The notes: generated from the sequence alone by a model not told the origin. Counted from the first letter of the stretch, positions 1 through 11,502 are shown. The stretch is DNA of 64,000 nt from Atrichornis clamosus (GCA_013400975.1 WBMZ01010276.1:36187-100186); one strand, 5' to 3'. Numbers and translations are program-made.

Positions 1-1985
1 ATAGCTAACCTCTTTTAGGCAGGGTCACCAGTTAGGTTTGGTTCAGAGCCAGTGTCAGCGTCAGCCTGGTGCCTGCACTGGGGATGAGCCCTGGGCTGTT
101 GTCCAGCCCCACTGTGATAAACACCTTCCCCCTGCAGTTCCTGTGTGGAACAGAGTCTGTGCTGGGAGTGAGCATAGCTTAGCTCCTTGATTAGTATACT
201 GAAAAACCTGTCCTTGCACAGGAAATGTGATAAAATGAGTGAAACTTGGAATATCAGTGCTCTCATCCCATATGTAAGTCCAGGTTATTGTATGTCTGGC
301 TTCCTCATATAGCACTAATCAGGGAAAAAAGTTGAAATTGTGTTATTTCTGCAACATTTTGCCATAGCTTATCTGTAAATGGCATGCCTATTTGTAAATC
401 TGAATGGATGATAATGGAATTGAAGATCATAGCACTGGGTTGCAGCACAGAGAACCAAAGTTCTTGGTACTACTTGTGAGTCTTCTGGGTGACCCAGAAA
501 AATTCATCCTTTGGCACTGTGCTGGTGAGAAGAGACTCATTAAGTTCCTGTAACTTAATTGTTTGTTGTTTCCAACCTGAACCAAAGAATTTAGCTATTC
601 CTAGAAATGTTCCAGAGTTTCTTTCCTTTAGAAATGGCTGTCTTTCCACTTCATTCACATATCTGTGGAGTTCGTAATAATTACTACAGACTAAATGAAG
701 AGAGCTGAAAAACCTGGGAGAAGAGAAGAGCTTGAATAGCATGCTGGTCCTCTGTTGCTGTTGCATCTTTAAGATTTGGCAGGAATTTCACTGAATTTTG
801 TTTGCGACCTTCCTTTTTTCGGTCTGTGAGTTCTTTGATGAAGTAGATGAGATCAATTGAGAGGACAAAACAAATTATTTGCTGTTTGGTACAAAGTCTG
901 TTCAAATACTGGATTTCAGTAGTTGTTTTTTTATTGTATGTACCAGCATCCTAGGAAGAGGATGAATTATTTCTTGTAACCTGCTGTCAGCATGTTCAAG
1001 AAAAGGAATTTTATATATATAGGAAAATGGACACTTCTTTCCTACATTATATTCATGCCAATCCTCTTCTAAAAGTAAATTTTGAGGTTTGTAGCAAGAG
1101 TTCAGTCCAGTAATGCTGTAACAAAGAGGTAATTTAGCAAGTTATATAGGTATGTTCTTGTAGTGAAAATTCTATAGTATTAAAAGACTCTTGAGCATGG
1201 AAAAAAGCATAGTAACAGTCAAGAAATTTAGTCGAGAGAAATCCCAACATGCAAGTTGGGTCTGTAAGAAAATAATTTGGGTTCTACAGAATTTACTAAT
1301 TAAAGGGTTTTTTTGTCACATGAATGATCTTATATTACTTCTGGAGTTAACTTAGAATAGCTGCTTTAGCATAACATACCATGAGGCCGAGAAGCCTGGC
1401 TGACTCCATGAAGGGACAGATGGGATGTCAATGTATCTCCTTCCCAGAAGCAGGACCTGTAGAGAGTGGAGGAGGGATTAATGCATTGTACAGAAACTCC
1501 TTGGATCTACTGGGCTTCAGAAGCTCCAACATGGCACTGGTTATGTATGCCTTTGGTTACCTTATTAGAAAGCTTCAGCGTGTTTTGGTTTTCAGGAGAG
1601 CTTATTGATGGATGGGGAAAAATGTGGATGTTCCTGGTAAGTATTCCTCTGAATTTCTTCAAGGTGGAAAGTAGGAACAAATGCTTGAGTGGTTTAACAA
1701 TGGAATTTCTTTGAACACCATGTAGTATTCTTCTCTTTTTGTTTTCTGCTTTCCTAACAAGTTACGACTTTTCATTGGAAAATTGTCAGTGATACTTCAT
1801 TGGAAAACTGTCTTGCTCTTTATCTTATAATTTCCACTAACCAGTTGGGGCTCAAACAATACAGAATTAAATGCAGTTTAGCTTTCATATTTCACGATAG
1901 AAAAAGCACTCTGTGATGCCACTTTTGTATATTAAAAGATGCCTGTTTTGCTTTGTTTTTGTTTTTTTGTCTCCCACTATACTAG
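1..1985 (+). other. MTRR: MTRR intron (5' end outside window)
   Basis: This should be intronic because the exon at 1986 needs one base carried from an upstream exon. None of its open frames resembles the MTRR residues that precede that exon. It contains a 41-nt exon-like segment with good splice sites (1596-1636) and otherwise shows nothing recognised. Confidence 0.7.
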
Positions 1986-2074
1986 GAGCATCTCGTCCAC
2001 AACACATCCCTGAAAGAAGCACTCTCAAATTCCTTCTAACCTGGTGTCTGGAAATAAGAGCAATTCCCAAAAAG
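1986..2074 (+). CDS. MTRR: MTRR exon (first in window)
   Basis: The acceptor is ...ctatactag and the donor AAG|gtgttt. The 89-nt exon completes a codon begun in the upstream exon (one carried base) and ends in phase 0. It encodes [20 protein letters not shown] followed by RAIPKK. This is the connecting/FAD-domain stretch directly before AFLRAL in the next exon, in the same order as in human MTRR. Confidence 0.93.
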
Positions 2075-5000
2075 GTGTTTATGTGTTTGTTCTTTTAAAG
2101 AGAAGTTAGTAATTTACATGTGCTCTTACAGTTCTGTCCTTACTTCATGTGTAGTAGTATATTTCTTAGTGAATAAGGATTCTCAGTTTGTATGCTACTG
2201 TTTATACTTGACTGAGAAATGTCACTTCTGGTACTTCTTCTGGGAGACATTGCTGCTCTGCAGTATCTTGATTCAGAACTAGTCTGGAAGTAAGTAGAAA
2301 AGTGTAAGACAACTTAGTGCCCAATAACTGGAAAGCTGACTGAACCTGGCCCCACAGTAATTTTAAAGAAGACATTCTTTCTAATCAGAGGGAGCCGTAT
2401 CTGTCAAGTTCTGTTGCTAAACAGACACGTGTTGCTATATGCAAGTATACCACAGTGTCCTTTAAATCAGCCCAGCTGGTCAGAGCATGGTGCTGTAACC
2501 CCCTGTGGGCCCTTCACTAAGAGTCAGACTCAATGATCCTTTGTGTTCCTTCCAAATCAATATTCTGTGAAATCTGTCTTTTAAAGCTTTTCTTTAGCAT
2601 TTCAGTAACCTAGCAAAATCCAAAGAAAGATTATTGCTTGTATAGTATTTGTTCTCACAATGTGTAAATATTATTTTCCTTTCATTCTGTGGGTGTAAAA
2701 AAAACAAAAGCTTGAAACTGAAAATGTATCTGTATTTCTGGTATTGTCAAAACAGATTTTAAAGATAACTTTGTATGAAGGATGGAGCTAAACAGTTGTG
2801 TGGTCAGGTCTCTGAGGAAAATGAGGTTTTGGAAGGACCTTTTAACTCAATTTAGTGGATTTTGCAGCAGAAGAAAATCTTCCTGTTGTTTCAACCTTTT
2901 CAAAACTACATTTAATGGTTTTGAAAATTTGTCTCAACAATAAGAGTAGGCAGAGAGAACTGGCTGGGGAATATCACTGAAGCCAGTTTTTATAACTTGT
3001 CTGCAGTATTAACTGTTCAGCCTAAAATGTGCTTTATGTAACTCCATACTCTTATCCGTTGTTGGGAAGCTCGGTGATTGAGTACACTCACATTATTTTC
3101 CAAGTATTCTTCTGTTTACAATGTGTCATCTGATTGCACTTGGTGTTTTGTATCACTTTTCTTTTATGCACAGTGTCTATTTCCACCTTTCATTTTGGAG
3201 AAAAACGTTGTAACTGTTTACATCTGATTTTTACTGTGTCTTAAAACGCTCAATTTAATTTTCCTTTAAGAAAAGTTTACAGTACCATTAAGTAGGCATA
3301 AAATATGGAATAAAACACCACAACTACATTTACATGACTCATTAAATACCATATTTTATTTATAGTCATACCTCTTCTGAGATTTTCATTATTCATTTCC
3401 TGGCTTCTGTAACTTAGCAAATGGTGTTTTGTCTTGAATTAAGTTGTGTTATGGAGCTGCTTAACTAAAGTGCAAAGAGGGGCCATAAGCATGCCTTTCA
3501 GAAATTTGGAAATTTTGGGGGAATGGGTTGTGCCTCTTTTTTTTGTCTCTTCCCCACTCAGGCTAAATAGGATTTTCTGACCTGCTTGTCCCAGACATTA
3601 GAAAAGTAATTAAAAAAAAAAAGTCGTAGTAGGTAAAAGCATACATTGGGAAATAAATTGTATTTCTAATACAATCAAATAACCTAATTCCTGTCTCCAG
3701 GTAACCCAGGTTTTTCCCAGTTTTGTAACCATTTTCCCAAATGGACAAGTTTTTTTTACCCTTCACTCTTTCCTTTCTTCCCTACAGGCATTTTTGCGAG
3801 CTCTTGTAGAATGTACCAGTGATGTGCGAGAGAAAAGGAGGCTTCAAGAGCTGTGCAGTAGGCAAGGAGCCTCTGATTACACACACTTTATTAGAGATTC
3901 TAATGTTTGCCTCCTGGATTTACTTCATGCTTTTCCAAGCTGCAAGCCTTCACTTAGCCTGTTAATTGGTAAATGACTGATTTGGATTTAATTAGATTTG
4001 GTTTCTGAAAATGCATCAGACTAAATGTTCGATTTCCCAAGAAAGGGGAATAGCTGTTCAGTTAACTGCTTTAGGAATATTATAGTTTCTAGTGATCAAG
4101 CTGAAACTGTTGTTGGGGAACAAAGCTCTTTTTTACAGTTTGTAGGCTTTGGCCTTCATTCTGCAAAGACTTAGGTTCATACCAGTGCTGGACTCTGGAT
4201 TACGCCTGTACATAAAAATTAAGCATAAGGTGCTTGCAGGATTTGGGTCTTACTGAATCAATTCATCAATTGCTTACAAATCAAAAAGACATATTTTTAC
4301 AACTCCTAATTCTCTGCCTACATGGTCTTTTCTTGCACTTTCACCTATTAAAACAGAACGGTTTTCCCAGTATATTTGTATTTAGGTAATGTCTAACACA
4401 CTCGCTGGGTTCTTGACATAAAACACTGAAGAGATGAGACTACAACTGCAACAATGTCAAATACATCTGAAAATACTGGCAGTTACTTTACAGATTAAAA
4501 TCCAGAGTTTCTTAACATGTTTCATAATATGAGTCAAAGAAATTTCTTTCTGTGTTCTTGCAGTCATCTTGTCCACACCTACCTAAAATTGCTGAATGGG
4601 TTTAGGGTTGTCTTTAAGTTATCTTACTGCAGTAGTTTTTCCTAACTCTGCCTAGCAACTGCCTTATGTAGCAGAGCATCTTTAAAATGTGTCAGGATGT
4701 CCATGTACTGGTAAAAAGGGTAATCCTGTTCATGTACGTACATATGTAGATATAAGGTGTGTGTGTGTATGATATATATAGTGGGTTTCTTGTTGGAAAA
4801 ATGCCCCGTAAACTCCTGTGTCTGTTGTTTCTTTAGCTGAGATTTCAAAACTTCACATAGGTGCTTATAGGTGGTTTGAAACTGAACTGGCACATCGGCT
4901 TCTAGTACATTATATATAGGAAACTTTCAATCAAGCAGCTCCTATTGTGAGAGCTGTTGAGCTCGTAGAGGAAAGGTGGGGAAAATTAGATTTCAAGCTT

Positions 5001-8000
5001 CACCTCATCTGCTAGCTACTGGCATCTCTTCTGTACATTTTACAGTCATTTTTATTGGGCCAAGAAGCCCATAAATTAACTGTTATGGTCTCGTACGGGA
5101 TCTCTAATTGATGCTCCATGAGGTCTAAAACCCACTCAAAATAGAGTTCAAGTCTTATTAGCTTGTTTCTGAACCACAAACACTGAATGTTACTAGAATA
5201 AAATTACAGTTAAATTAAAATATCTTGTAATCTGTTATAGTGCAAGCACTCATTATATGATATTTTCATTGGGGTGAATCAAATAATTGATAATTTTTTT
5301 TTCTGTTCTTCAGAACATCTTCCTAAATTACAAGCCAGATCCTATTCAGTGTCAAGGTAATGAAATATTCAAATTATATCTTCTTAGTTATTTAGGTATG
5401 GTTTCTTTCTCATATGTGCTTGTGTAAAGTATAATCTAAAGAAGATGGAAAGGAGTGAAGGATAAAACATAATTGTGACCCAATTGCTAAAAACATCGTG
5501 TTTGACTGTTTCAAACAACAGTGTTTTGAGTGTGTGTCAAGGCTTTGGGAAAGCCCTGAAGAACAAGCTCAGACACATGTGAGTATGGTAGGAATTTGGT
5601 TTGCCTTCTGTAAACACTGGCCTCTGAGGCCAGCCATAAGACACTTTCTAACTATATACAAATATTATGCAGTTAGCTGAACACTGAGAATCTTAATTCA
5701 ATTGAAATGGTTTGGTCTGCAGATGGACCTGCTGCAAGATTGTACAGCTGTCTCAGATTTTGGGTTGTTTTTTTTAATGCTTTTGTCTCTGCAGTTCAAA
5801 CTTGTATCAGCCAGGAAGGCTGTGCTTTGTATTTAATGTTGTGGAGTTCCCTGCTGGTCCCTCTAGACCAGTCTCACGGAAAGGAGTGTGTACAGGGTGG
5901 CTTGCTGAGCTAGTTGCACCTCTTCTGCACCCCAATAAAACCACTCTGGACACAGAAGGAGAGAGCTCTTCAACTGCAAAGGTATGAATATTAGATCTAA
6001 ACTCATGAACTGTTAACTTTATGCATGTTTGAAACAACTGGGTATTTCTTGGTTCTCTGTTATGATGGAGTGCAGGTGTTTTGGCAGGATACACTTAATT
6101 TTGCAATTCTACCCTACTTCTAAGTTTACCTTTTCCTCTGTGACACCTCTAGAACTTCACTGCTAAGCACTGACCATAAATTTTACTGATCATATATATA
6201 ATCATTTTACTAATGCATACCTGAATTGTGAAGTTTCCCACTGCTGAAAGACCAGAGTTGTTTTCCACCCCATTGTACCTCTAAGTGCATCTTGGAGGAT
6301 GTTCTCATGGACTAAAGTCCCACTATGCAATTAAATGGCTCTGACTGTTTGTGTTACAAGAGAGAGGCACTTAGTCATTTCCAGGAAAGGGTGGCAGATA
6401 ATAGGGGAGAAATTGTAAAACTCATACTTCCTGTCAGGCCTCCCAGAGTTTGCAAAGGCCAAGTTATTTAATATGACACGGGACAATCATCTATGGTTTT
6501 TTCTGATGTGTGCCAATGATTGTTTGGCATGGTGGGTATTATTGGGAGAAAGTACTTACATTTTTTTCTTCATTTCCTTTTGTGGCAGAGATTCTGTGTA
6601 ATTAATTGATCTCAAAGTTACTAGGTGTTAGCTAATTATTTAAAAAATTAAATTCTACTGTATAAATAATATATTTAATATGCATATATTTTCTCAAAAA
6701 GAACTACTGACAGCCTAATATATAATTGATTATGAAAAATGGAAATAATCATAGAATTTGATTGATAGAAAACTGCCAATAATTCAGGTGTCAGTCAGGC
6801 AAAATGGAAGAAAACTCTGTACAAGGTAACTTCATTTTTTAAAACTAATGCAAAAGACTAATAGGTGCATCATATATCTTATACCAGGGTTCACATCTGC
6901 TCTTTATTTAAAATATAATTGATTTGAAGTTAATTAAAGATCAAACATTAAAAAGAGGTGGTTAAAAAGAAAAAGAAAAAAAGGAATTTTACAAAATGAG
7001 TCTGGATAAAGTTTAGAACTATTTCCATCTGCTGTGCAAGCTAGAATTCAGCATAGATAAATGTGCAGCAATGCACACAGATTGCAGAAATATGTGGAAT
7101 AACAATACAAAATAGATGAGTGTGATCTTATGCAAAAATATATTAGATTAATTGAATGCACTTTACAGTATAAATGTGTTTACCATTTGCAGTCTGATTT
7201 GAAAAAATGACCAGTTTGGAGTCATTAATAGCATAAATAGCCTCCTAACTCAAGTGTGGTTGAAAGTATAGATATAAGTATTATTCCCCACCAGCAAGAA
7301 TTATACTATTTTTTTATCATTATGAAACCAGGAAAATAAACCTCTTTAACATTGTTGTATCTGTAGTGAATTAGATCATAAAAATGAGTAGTGCTAAACC
7401 ATTCATGTTTACAGAGCAAAGTTTAAATAACTTGGTGTAGTGCCTCACTCCTTCCCTAAACTTGAAAGTAAATTCAAATCCTTTCATAATTAATGTGCAA
7501 AATAAATTGGATGTTTGCTTATGACTTCAGTGGATGAAGCTCTGCTATGGCTGCTGTTGAGTCTTGAATAATCTTTTAAAGAATTAAAAATAGTCATCTC
7601 TTGTTTTCCGTAGATTATGTTGGCCATGTCTCAGACCATAGTTACGGAGCTCCTATGAAAATATTACTTCCTTTCTGACACAGATATGAACATTAGAATT
7701 AGAGTTTATCAGTGGAATTACATAAAACACTTTCCAAGATCTTTGAGCTGTTATCTGTCTCCCCCTCACCCATATGCATTTTTGGAGATTATGTAAAACT
7801 TTTATGAAAATTAAGAAAGCAAGCTCTGTATCAGTAGGCTTTGATTCACTATAAACTTCGATTCACTATAAACAGATTCTGACCTCTACTGGATGCCCAC
7901 AACGTAAAAAAACGTTGAGTTGCGTATAACAGCAATAAATTAGCTTTACTTCCTTTTGAGCACCAATACCAAACTTTCCATGCATTCTGTAACAGTATTC

Positions 8001-11000
8001 CCCAAATTTATGGTGCAGTCAATTTTCATTTTCAGAAACTCAATTTGTATTCAAAACTTCAGTTTTTCTCCAGCTGGATTAACACATTTGTAAATATGGT
8101 TTGGTTTTGGTTTGGGTTTTTTTGCCCAGAAACTTCTGCGAGGTTTTATTTTAAATGTCTGTGTGGCATTAAAGATGAACTCTGAAGCTCAAGATTTGGA
8201 AGGGTGTGTGGATACATACACTGTGTAAATATCCTGAAGGTTCTAAAAATGTCATGGTGTTTTCACTGCTTAAGAATATTCTTCAATCTTATTTTATCTA
8301 ATTTAATTTTAGATATCTATTTTTCCTCGTCCAAACAATGCTTTCCACTTACCTGCAGACCCATCTGTCCCATTCATGATGGTTGGTCCAGGAACAGGGA
8401 TTTCACCATTTATTGGTTTCCTACAACATAGGTATGTACCAAGGTGTTACCTGGAGAGCAGCCTTCCTATGTTGAGGAGAAATACAGTCTGAGGTTTTGA
8501 GTATAAATGCAGTTAATTTTTTTTTTTTGTAATGGTGGTATGCTGATTATAAACAGTCTTACTAATTTAAACAAGCATTGCTTGTGTATTTATTTGGTTT
8601 TCAAAGGAGTAAAACTTACATTTTCATCTGACTATATTTACTATTCATAAGAGATAAATGCGAAACTGGGTGAATTGCAGAAAGAGTAATAAATTAAATC
8701 CTTTATCTGTGTGTTGCTGGTGGAAGTCCTGTAAGAGGATGGTAGGTTTTAACAGTGTTGATTGGCTTAAATTTGTTGTTCAAAATCCAGTTCCTTCAGA
8801 AGTGGCTTGGCACCTGAACCCTCAACTCAGCAGCAGTCTTGGTGTTTGGGTTTGTGTTTAAGGGAAGGTAGGTCTCATATTTTCCATCTCCAACTCCAGC
8901 AGCATAACTTTGCAAGGCAAAGAGATGTTTGTTCAAAAAGTGACAGCACATCACCAAAAATATGTAAAAACTTGATCATACTGAGGAAATGAAGAACAAG
9001 AGGAGTGAAGTATTTGGGTGGGAATGGTTCTAAGTTTTGTAGGTTCCTACATGACTCATTAGTTTCAGGAAGATAATGAGTTTCTTGGGTCCTATAACAA
9101 TTACTTTAAAAACATTTTATTTGAGAGAAAAATGAAGTTTTGACATGATGTTTCTAACTCCATGCTTCTGCTTTAACCAATGTGCCATCTTTGGTCCTTA
9201 ATTTTAATTCCCAAATATACCTTTATCTCTCAGAATTATTTTATTTTAAAGTATAAGTGAAATCTCTCTCTCAAAATCTAACTAGAAAATTGCAGCTAAA
9301 ACTCCTTTAAAGTAATACTTTCAGCGTTATTTCAAAAAACTTCTCTGATGATGTGGTAGTTAATAAATTGTTATTCATAAAATCTAGCAGGTATCTACAG
9401 CTAAATGGAAAGCCTGCTAAAATTGCTGAGTTTTCCCAGGTGGTTTCACAGGGCTTCCAGTGAAGGATAAAAGGTAGTGAGCGCCTTATTCAGCAGTCAG
9501 GGTTATTTTGTGAGATGTTTGGATGTGTCAGTCTTGACTATCCCAATATGAAACTGTGGCCAAAAAAAAAAAAAATTGAAGTTGATTGATTTTGAGCTGG
9601 TCCAAAAGTTAGTAGTCAAGAAAATCAAATAAGGAGGGTTTGACCTTGGTTTTCCTGAAGTAATTTCACATTTCTGCTGATCCAGATGTTTTTTTAAAAT
9701 TCTACTTGAAATGAAGATTAGGTTATAGATGTTCCAGATTCTGTACTTGATAAAACAGGATTGGATTTTTTTGTCTCTTTAGGCAGAAGCTCAGAGAACA
9801 ACATACAGACTGGGAATTTGGAGAGACATGGCTGTTTTTTGGTTGTCGGCATCAGGATCGAGACTATTTGTTCAAGCAAGTTCACTGTTTAACATTAATT
9901 TTGTATTCATGAGGGAGTGCTCATCCCTGAGCCATTGCTAACAGGTTTTTATTACCTTTCAGAGATGAGCTCAGATGTTTTCTTGAAAATGGCACGTTAA
10001 CGCATCTTAAGGTTTGTTTCTCGAGAGATTCTTCAAATGCAGAAGCAGCCCCACCTAAGTATGTGCAGGACGTCCTCAGGCTTTATGCTAAGGAAGTTGC
10101 CAGAGTCCTGCTGAAAGACAGAGGTTACTTCTATGTATGTGGGTGAGTAGTGTGGAAATGGACTGTGACAGAAAGAGAGCAGTGCTAGCAGACATTTGAG
10201 GCTTTAGAAAGACTTAGAGCTGTCTGAAAGAAAGGACCAGTATGATGCTGGAAGAGCCTTCCTGGAAAGCTAGAGTTTCATCCCTATGTTCCAGTGCAGC
10301 CTTGAAATATAGCCTATAACCACAGAGTTCCACTGATTGTTTTAGTCACTTATTTTTTTAGTCACCTTTTTTTTTTAGTATTCAATTAAGTTATAGGAAG
10401 TTTCAAGCTGATAGATCTCTGTATAGAAAATGAGATATATGAATGCATGTGATGAGAAACTGCTCAGCTGTGAGATTGTAGCAGTTTTCTGCTGTCTGCC
10501 AGGTTTGGGTGCTCCAGAATACTAAAGCTCTGTAATAGTAATATATTTTACAGTGGGAAGTTTTGTGGATGCTAACTTACCTGGAGGTTCAAGATTTTTA
10601 GAAAAATTTGTTGATAAATGGATGAATTGTTTGAATATGGGGCCCAATGTCATTATGTTTTCCTGCAGGTATAAATGTGAGCTATTTGTATTAAAAATAG
10701 CATTATTAATAATTGAGGGGTTTGGTAGTGGTTTCTTGGGGTTTTTTAAAATATTTTAATCATGTAGTGATACTATAATAAAAAGTAGTTCAGCACATCC
10801 AATACTTTCTAAAAGAAAACAATTATTGTCAGCTCAACTAGGGTTGCAAGGTTTTTACTTATAAATTACAGCGTGGTGAAAACTTTGTAGAGTTTGATTA
10901 GAGAAACCCTTGTTACTGTCAATGCTGAGCTACACAAAAATTCTGTGAGAATCTTGCTGTACAATATGAAAGCTGTGTTCTCTTTGGGATCTTTTTAATG

Positions 11001-11236
11001 CTTCTTTCCAATATTTTCCTGTCTCTGAAGCTATTGATAAATGGAAAAATACACTATTACGCATCTTCGTCTTCTATTTTTTCTCTTTCAGAGATAAGAA
11101 GCACATGGCTGAGGATGTGAGTGATGCTGTAGTAGACATTTTAAGCCTGGAAATGGAAGGTGACAAATTGGAAGCAATGAAAATCCTGGCCATGCTTCGA
11201 GAAGCAAAACGATATTTGCAGGATGTTTGGAGCTAA
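1986..11236 (+). CDS. MTRR: Methionine synthase reductase, C-terminal half (8 exons; 5' part outside window)
   Basis: MTRR is a cytosolic diflavin reductase that passes electrons from NADPH through FAD and FMN to cob(II)alamin on methionine synthase, reactivating that enzyme. Joining exons 1986-2074, 3788-3968, 5314-5356, 5795-5981, 8313-8431, 9783-9875, 9963-10142 and 11092-11236 gives one open frame of 345 residues, with every junction phase compatible. In order, the product shows [17 protein letters not shown] (connecting/FAD domain), RSYS (FAD contact), GVCTGWL (FAD pyrophosphate loop), [12 protein letters not shown] (NADPH loop), [11 protein letters not shown] (NADPH 2'-phosphate region), YVCGD, and a terminal Trp-Ser. 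The penultimate Trp stacks on the flavin in this family. The whole protein is usually about 700 residues, so the N-terminal flavodoxin domain and first exons lie before base 1. I found no exon for the residues just upstream within 1-1985. Recognition rests on my recall of the human protein; the assignment is near certain. Confidence 0.97.
2075..3787 (+). other. MTRR: MTRR intron
   Basis: This is a GT-AG intron of 1,713 bases. It holds a TguSINE1-like SINE (about 2467-2572). The remainder is AT-rich unique sequence with no coding signal that I can see. Confidence 0.85.
2467..2572 (+). mobile_element. tRNA-derived SINE with CR1-like tail (TguSINE1-like)
   Basis: The head (cagctggtcagagcatggtg) resembles the 5' part of tRNA-Ile with its Pol III A-box region. 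It is followed by gggcccttcactaagagtca and then gactcaatgatcctttgtgt, and it ends near ttccttccaaatcaatattc. The tail resembles a CR1 3' end, so the element was probably mobilised by CR1 machinery. The layout fits TguSINE1 of passerines. It lies in an MTRR intron on the same strand. The head is shortened and there is no clear target duplication, so it is old. Confidence 0.7.
3788..3968 (+). CDS. MTRR: MTRR exon, FAD-domain helical region
   Basis: The acceptor is ttcttccctacag and the donor ATTG|gtaaat. The 181-nt exon enters in phase 0 and leaves one base over. It encodes [20 protein letters not shown] and continues through [11 protein letters not shown] to [11 protein letters not shown]. This region matches the vertebrate MTRR connecting domain closely. 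Confidence 0.96.
3969..5313 (+). other. MTRR: MTRR intron
   Basis: This is a GT-AG intron of 1,345 bases. It contains a short GT run at about 4756-4768 followed by a TA run (4771-4780). No repeat family or coding signal was recognised. Confidence 0.85.
5314..5356 (+). CDS. MTRR: MTRR micro-exon with RSYS FAD motif
   Basis: This short exon (43 nt) lies between acceptor tgttcttcag and donor TCAAG|gtaatg. It encodes [14 protein letters not shown]. The Arg-x-Tyr-Ser motif (codons at 5337-5348) contacts FAD in ferredoxin-NADP reductase-like modules. The exon enters with one carried base and leaves two. It is too short to be found without the gene model. Confidence 0.93.
5795..5981 (+). CDS. MTRR: MTRR exon with GVCTGWL flavin loop
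   Basis: The acceptor is gtctctgcag and the donor AAG|gtatga. The 187-nt exon encodes [18 protein letters not shown], then [20 protein letters not shown] and a polar linker ending in [13 protein letters not shown] is the FAD pyrophosphate-binding loop. The linker before the NADPH domain is poorly conserved, as expected. Confidence 0.96.
5982..8312 (+). other. MTRR: MTRR intron
   Basis: This is a GT-AG intron of 2,331 bases, strongly AT-rich around 6600-7500. A 14-bp unit (gattcactataaac) occurs twice, at 7843-7856 and 7860-7873. No mobile element was recognised. Confidence 0.85.
7843..7873. repeat. 14-bp direct repeat in MTRR intron
   Basis: The unit gattcactataaac occurs at 7843-7856 and 7860-7873, separated by three bases. 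Confidence 0.9.
8313..8431 (+). CDS. MTRR: MTRR exon with NADPH glycine loop
   Basis: The acceptor is tttaattttag and the donor CATAG|gtatgt. The 119-nt exon encodes [20 protein letters not shown] followed by SPFIGFLQH. GPGTGxxPF is the NADPH pyrophosphate-binding signature of the FNR superfamily. It enters in phase 0 and leaves two bases over. Confidence 0.96.
8432..9782 (+). other. MTRR: MTRR intron
   Basis: This is a GT-AG intron of 1,351 bases. It holds a poly-A run near 9562-9574 and nothing else that I recognise. Confidence 0.85.
9783..9875 (+). CDS. MTRR: MTRR exon with GCR NADPH motif, GC donor
   Basis: The acceptor is gtctctttag and the donor is non-canonical, TTCAA|gcaagt. The 93-nt exon encodes [20 protein letters not shown]. 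Cys-Arg and the downstream basic/acidic cluster bind the 2'-phosphate of NADPH. Only the GC donor at 9876 keeps the frame into the next exon (AA + A = Lys, then DELRCF). Confidence 0.94.
9876..9962 (+). other. MTRR: MTRR 87-bp GC-AG intron
   Basis: This very short intron starts with GCAAGT and ends with TTTCAG. The exon phases on both sides agree only with these boundaries. GC-AG introns are a known minor class spliced by the major spliceosome, usually with an otherwise strong donor consensus, as seen here. Confidence 0.85.
9963..10142 (+). CDS. MTRR: MTRR exon, NADPH-domain core
   Basis: The acceptor is ttacctttcag and the donor TGTGG|gtgagt. The 180-nt exon encodes [20 protein letters not shown], then [20 protein letters not shown] and GYFYVCG. 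YVCG(D) is the last NADPH-binding motif of diflavin reductases. It enters with two carried bases and leaves two. Confidence 0.95.
10143..11091 (+). other. MTRR: MTRR last intron
   Basis: This is a GT-AG intron of 949 bases. It contains a 115-nt exon-like segment at 10554-10668 flanked by tttacag and gtataa; see findings. The remainder is AT-rich. Confidence 0.85.
11092..11236 (+). CDS. MTRR: MTRR terminal coding exon
   Basis: The acceptor is ttctctttcag. The 145 coding nt encode [20 protein letters not shown] through [13 protein letters not shown] and end in TAA at 11234-11236. The penultimate Trp is the residue that shields the FAD isoalloxazine ring in this family. The stop position matches the usual MTRR C-terminus exactly. 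Confidence 0.96.
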
Positions 11237-11496
11237 ATATTTAGCTTTTCCTATGCCTTTGTAATACAAAATACTTCCTTCCACACATAGGCTTTTGACT
11301 AAAAGTTACAGGCTAAAGTTCTGTCTGTAGTCACACAAGTGTTAACTTTCTCTATTGACCTTTCAAGGAGGAACACGAAACCTTTTAAATGACAAACCAG
11401 GCTGGCCTTTGAAGTCTATGGGTTTTTTAGAGATGTTACCTAATGAACTGTCTCAGTGCCTTGATTCTCTCATCTTAAGATTGGGTAACTGTATAA

Positions 11497-11502
11497 ATTA
11501 AA
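11497..11502 (+). promoter_or_regulatory. MTRR: Candidate proximal poly(A) signal ATTAAA
   Basis: This is the commonest variant poly(A) hexamer, 261 bases after the MTRR stop. It is followed within about 30 bases by sequence rich in G and T (ttgtatgttggc). It is an inference from motif and position only. Confidence 0.35.

Noticed and set aside
470..766. 98-codon reverse-strand open frame
   Set aside because: It has an ATG and mixed composition but no recognised motif, and lies in what should be an MTRR intron. No splice structure was found around it.
1381..1714. Two overlapping + strand open frames considered as the missing upstream MTRR exon
   Set aside because: Neither resembles the MTRR residues that should precede PQHIPERS, and the phase needed for the next exon does not fit. 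Only the 41-nt splice-flanked piece was kept, as a finding.
4737..4748. Short palindrome near gtacgtacat
   Set aside because: Only 12 bp in an alternating purine-pyrimidine tract, so it is likely chance.
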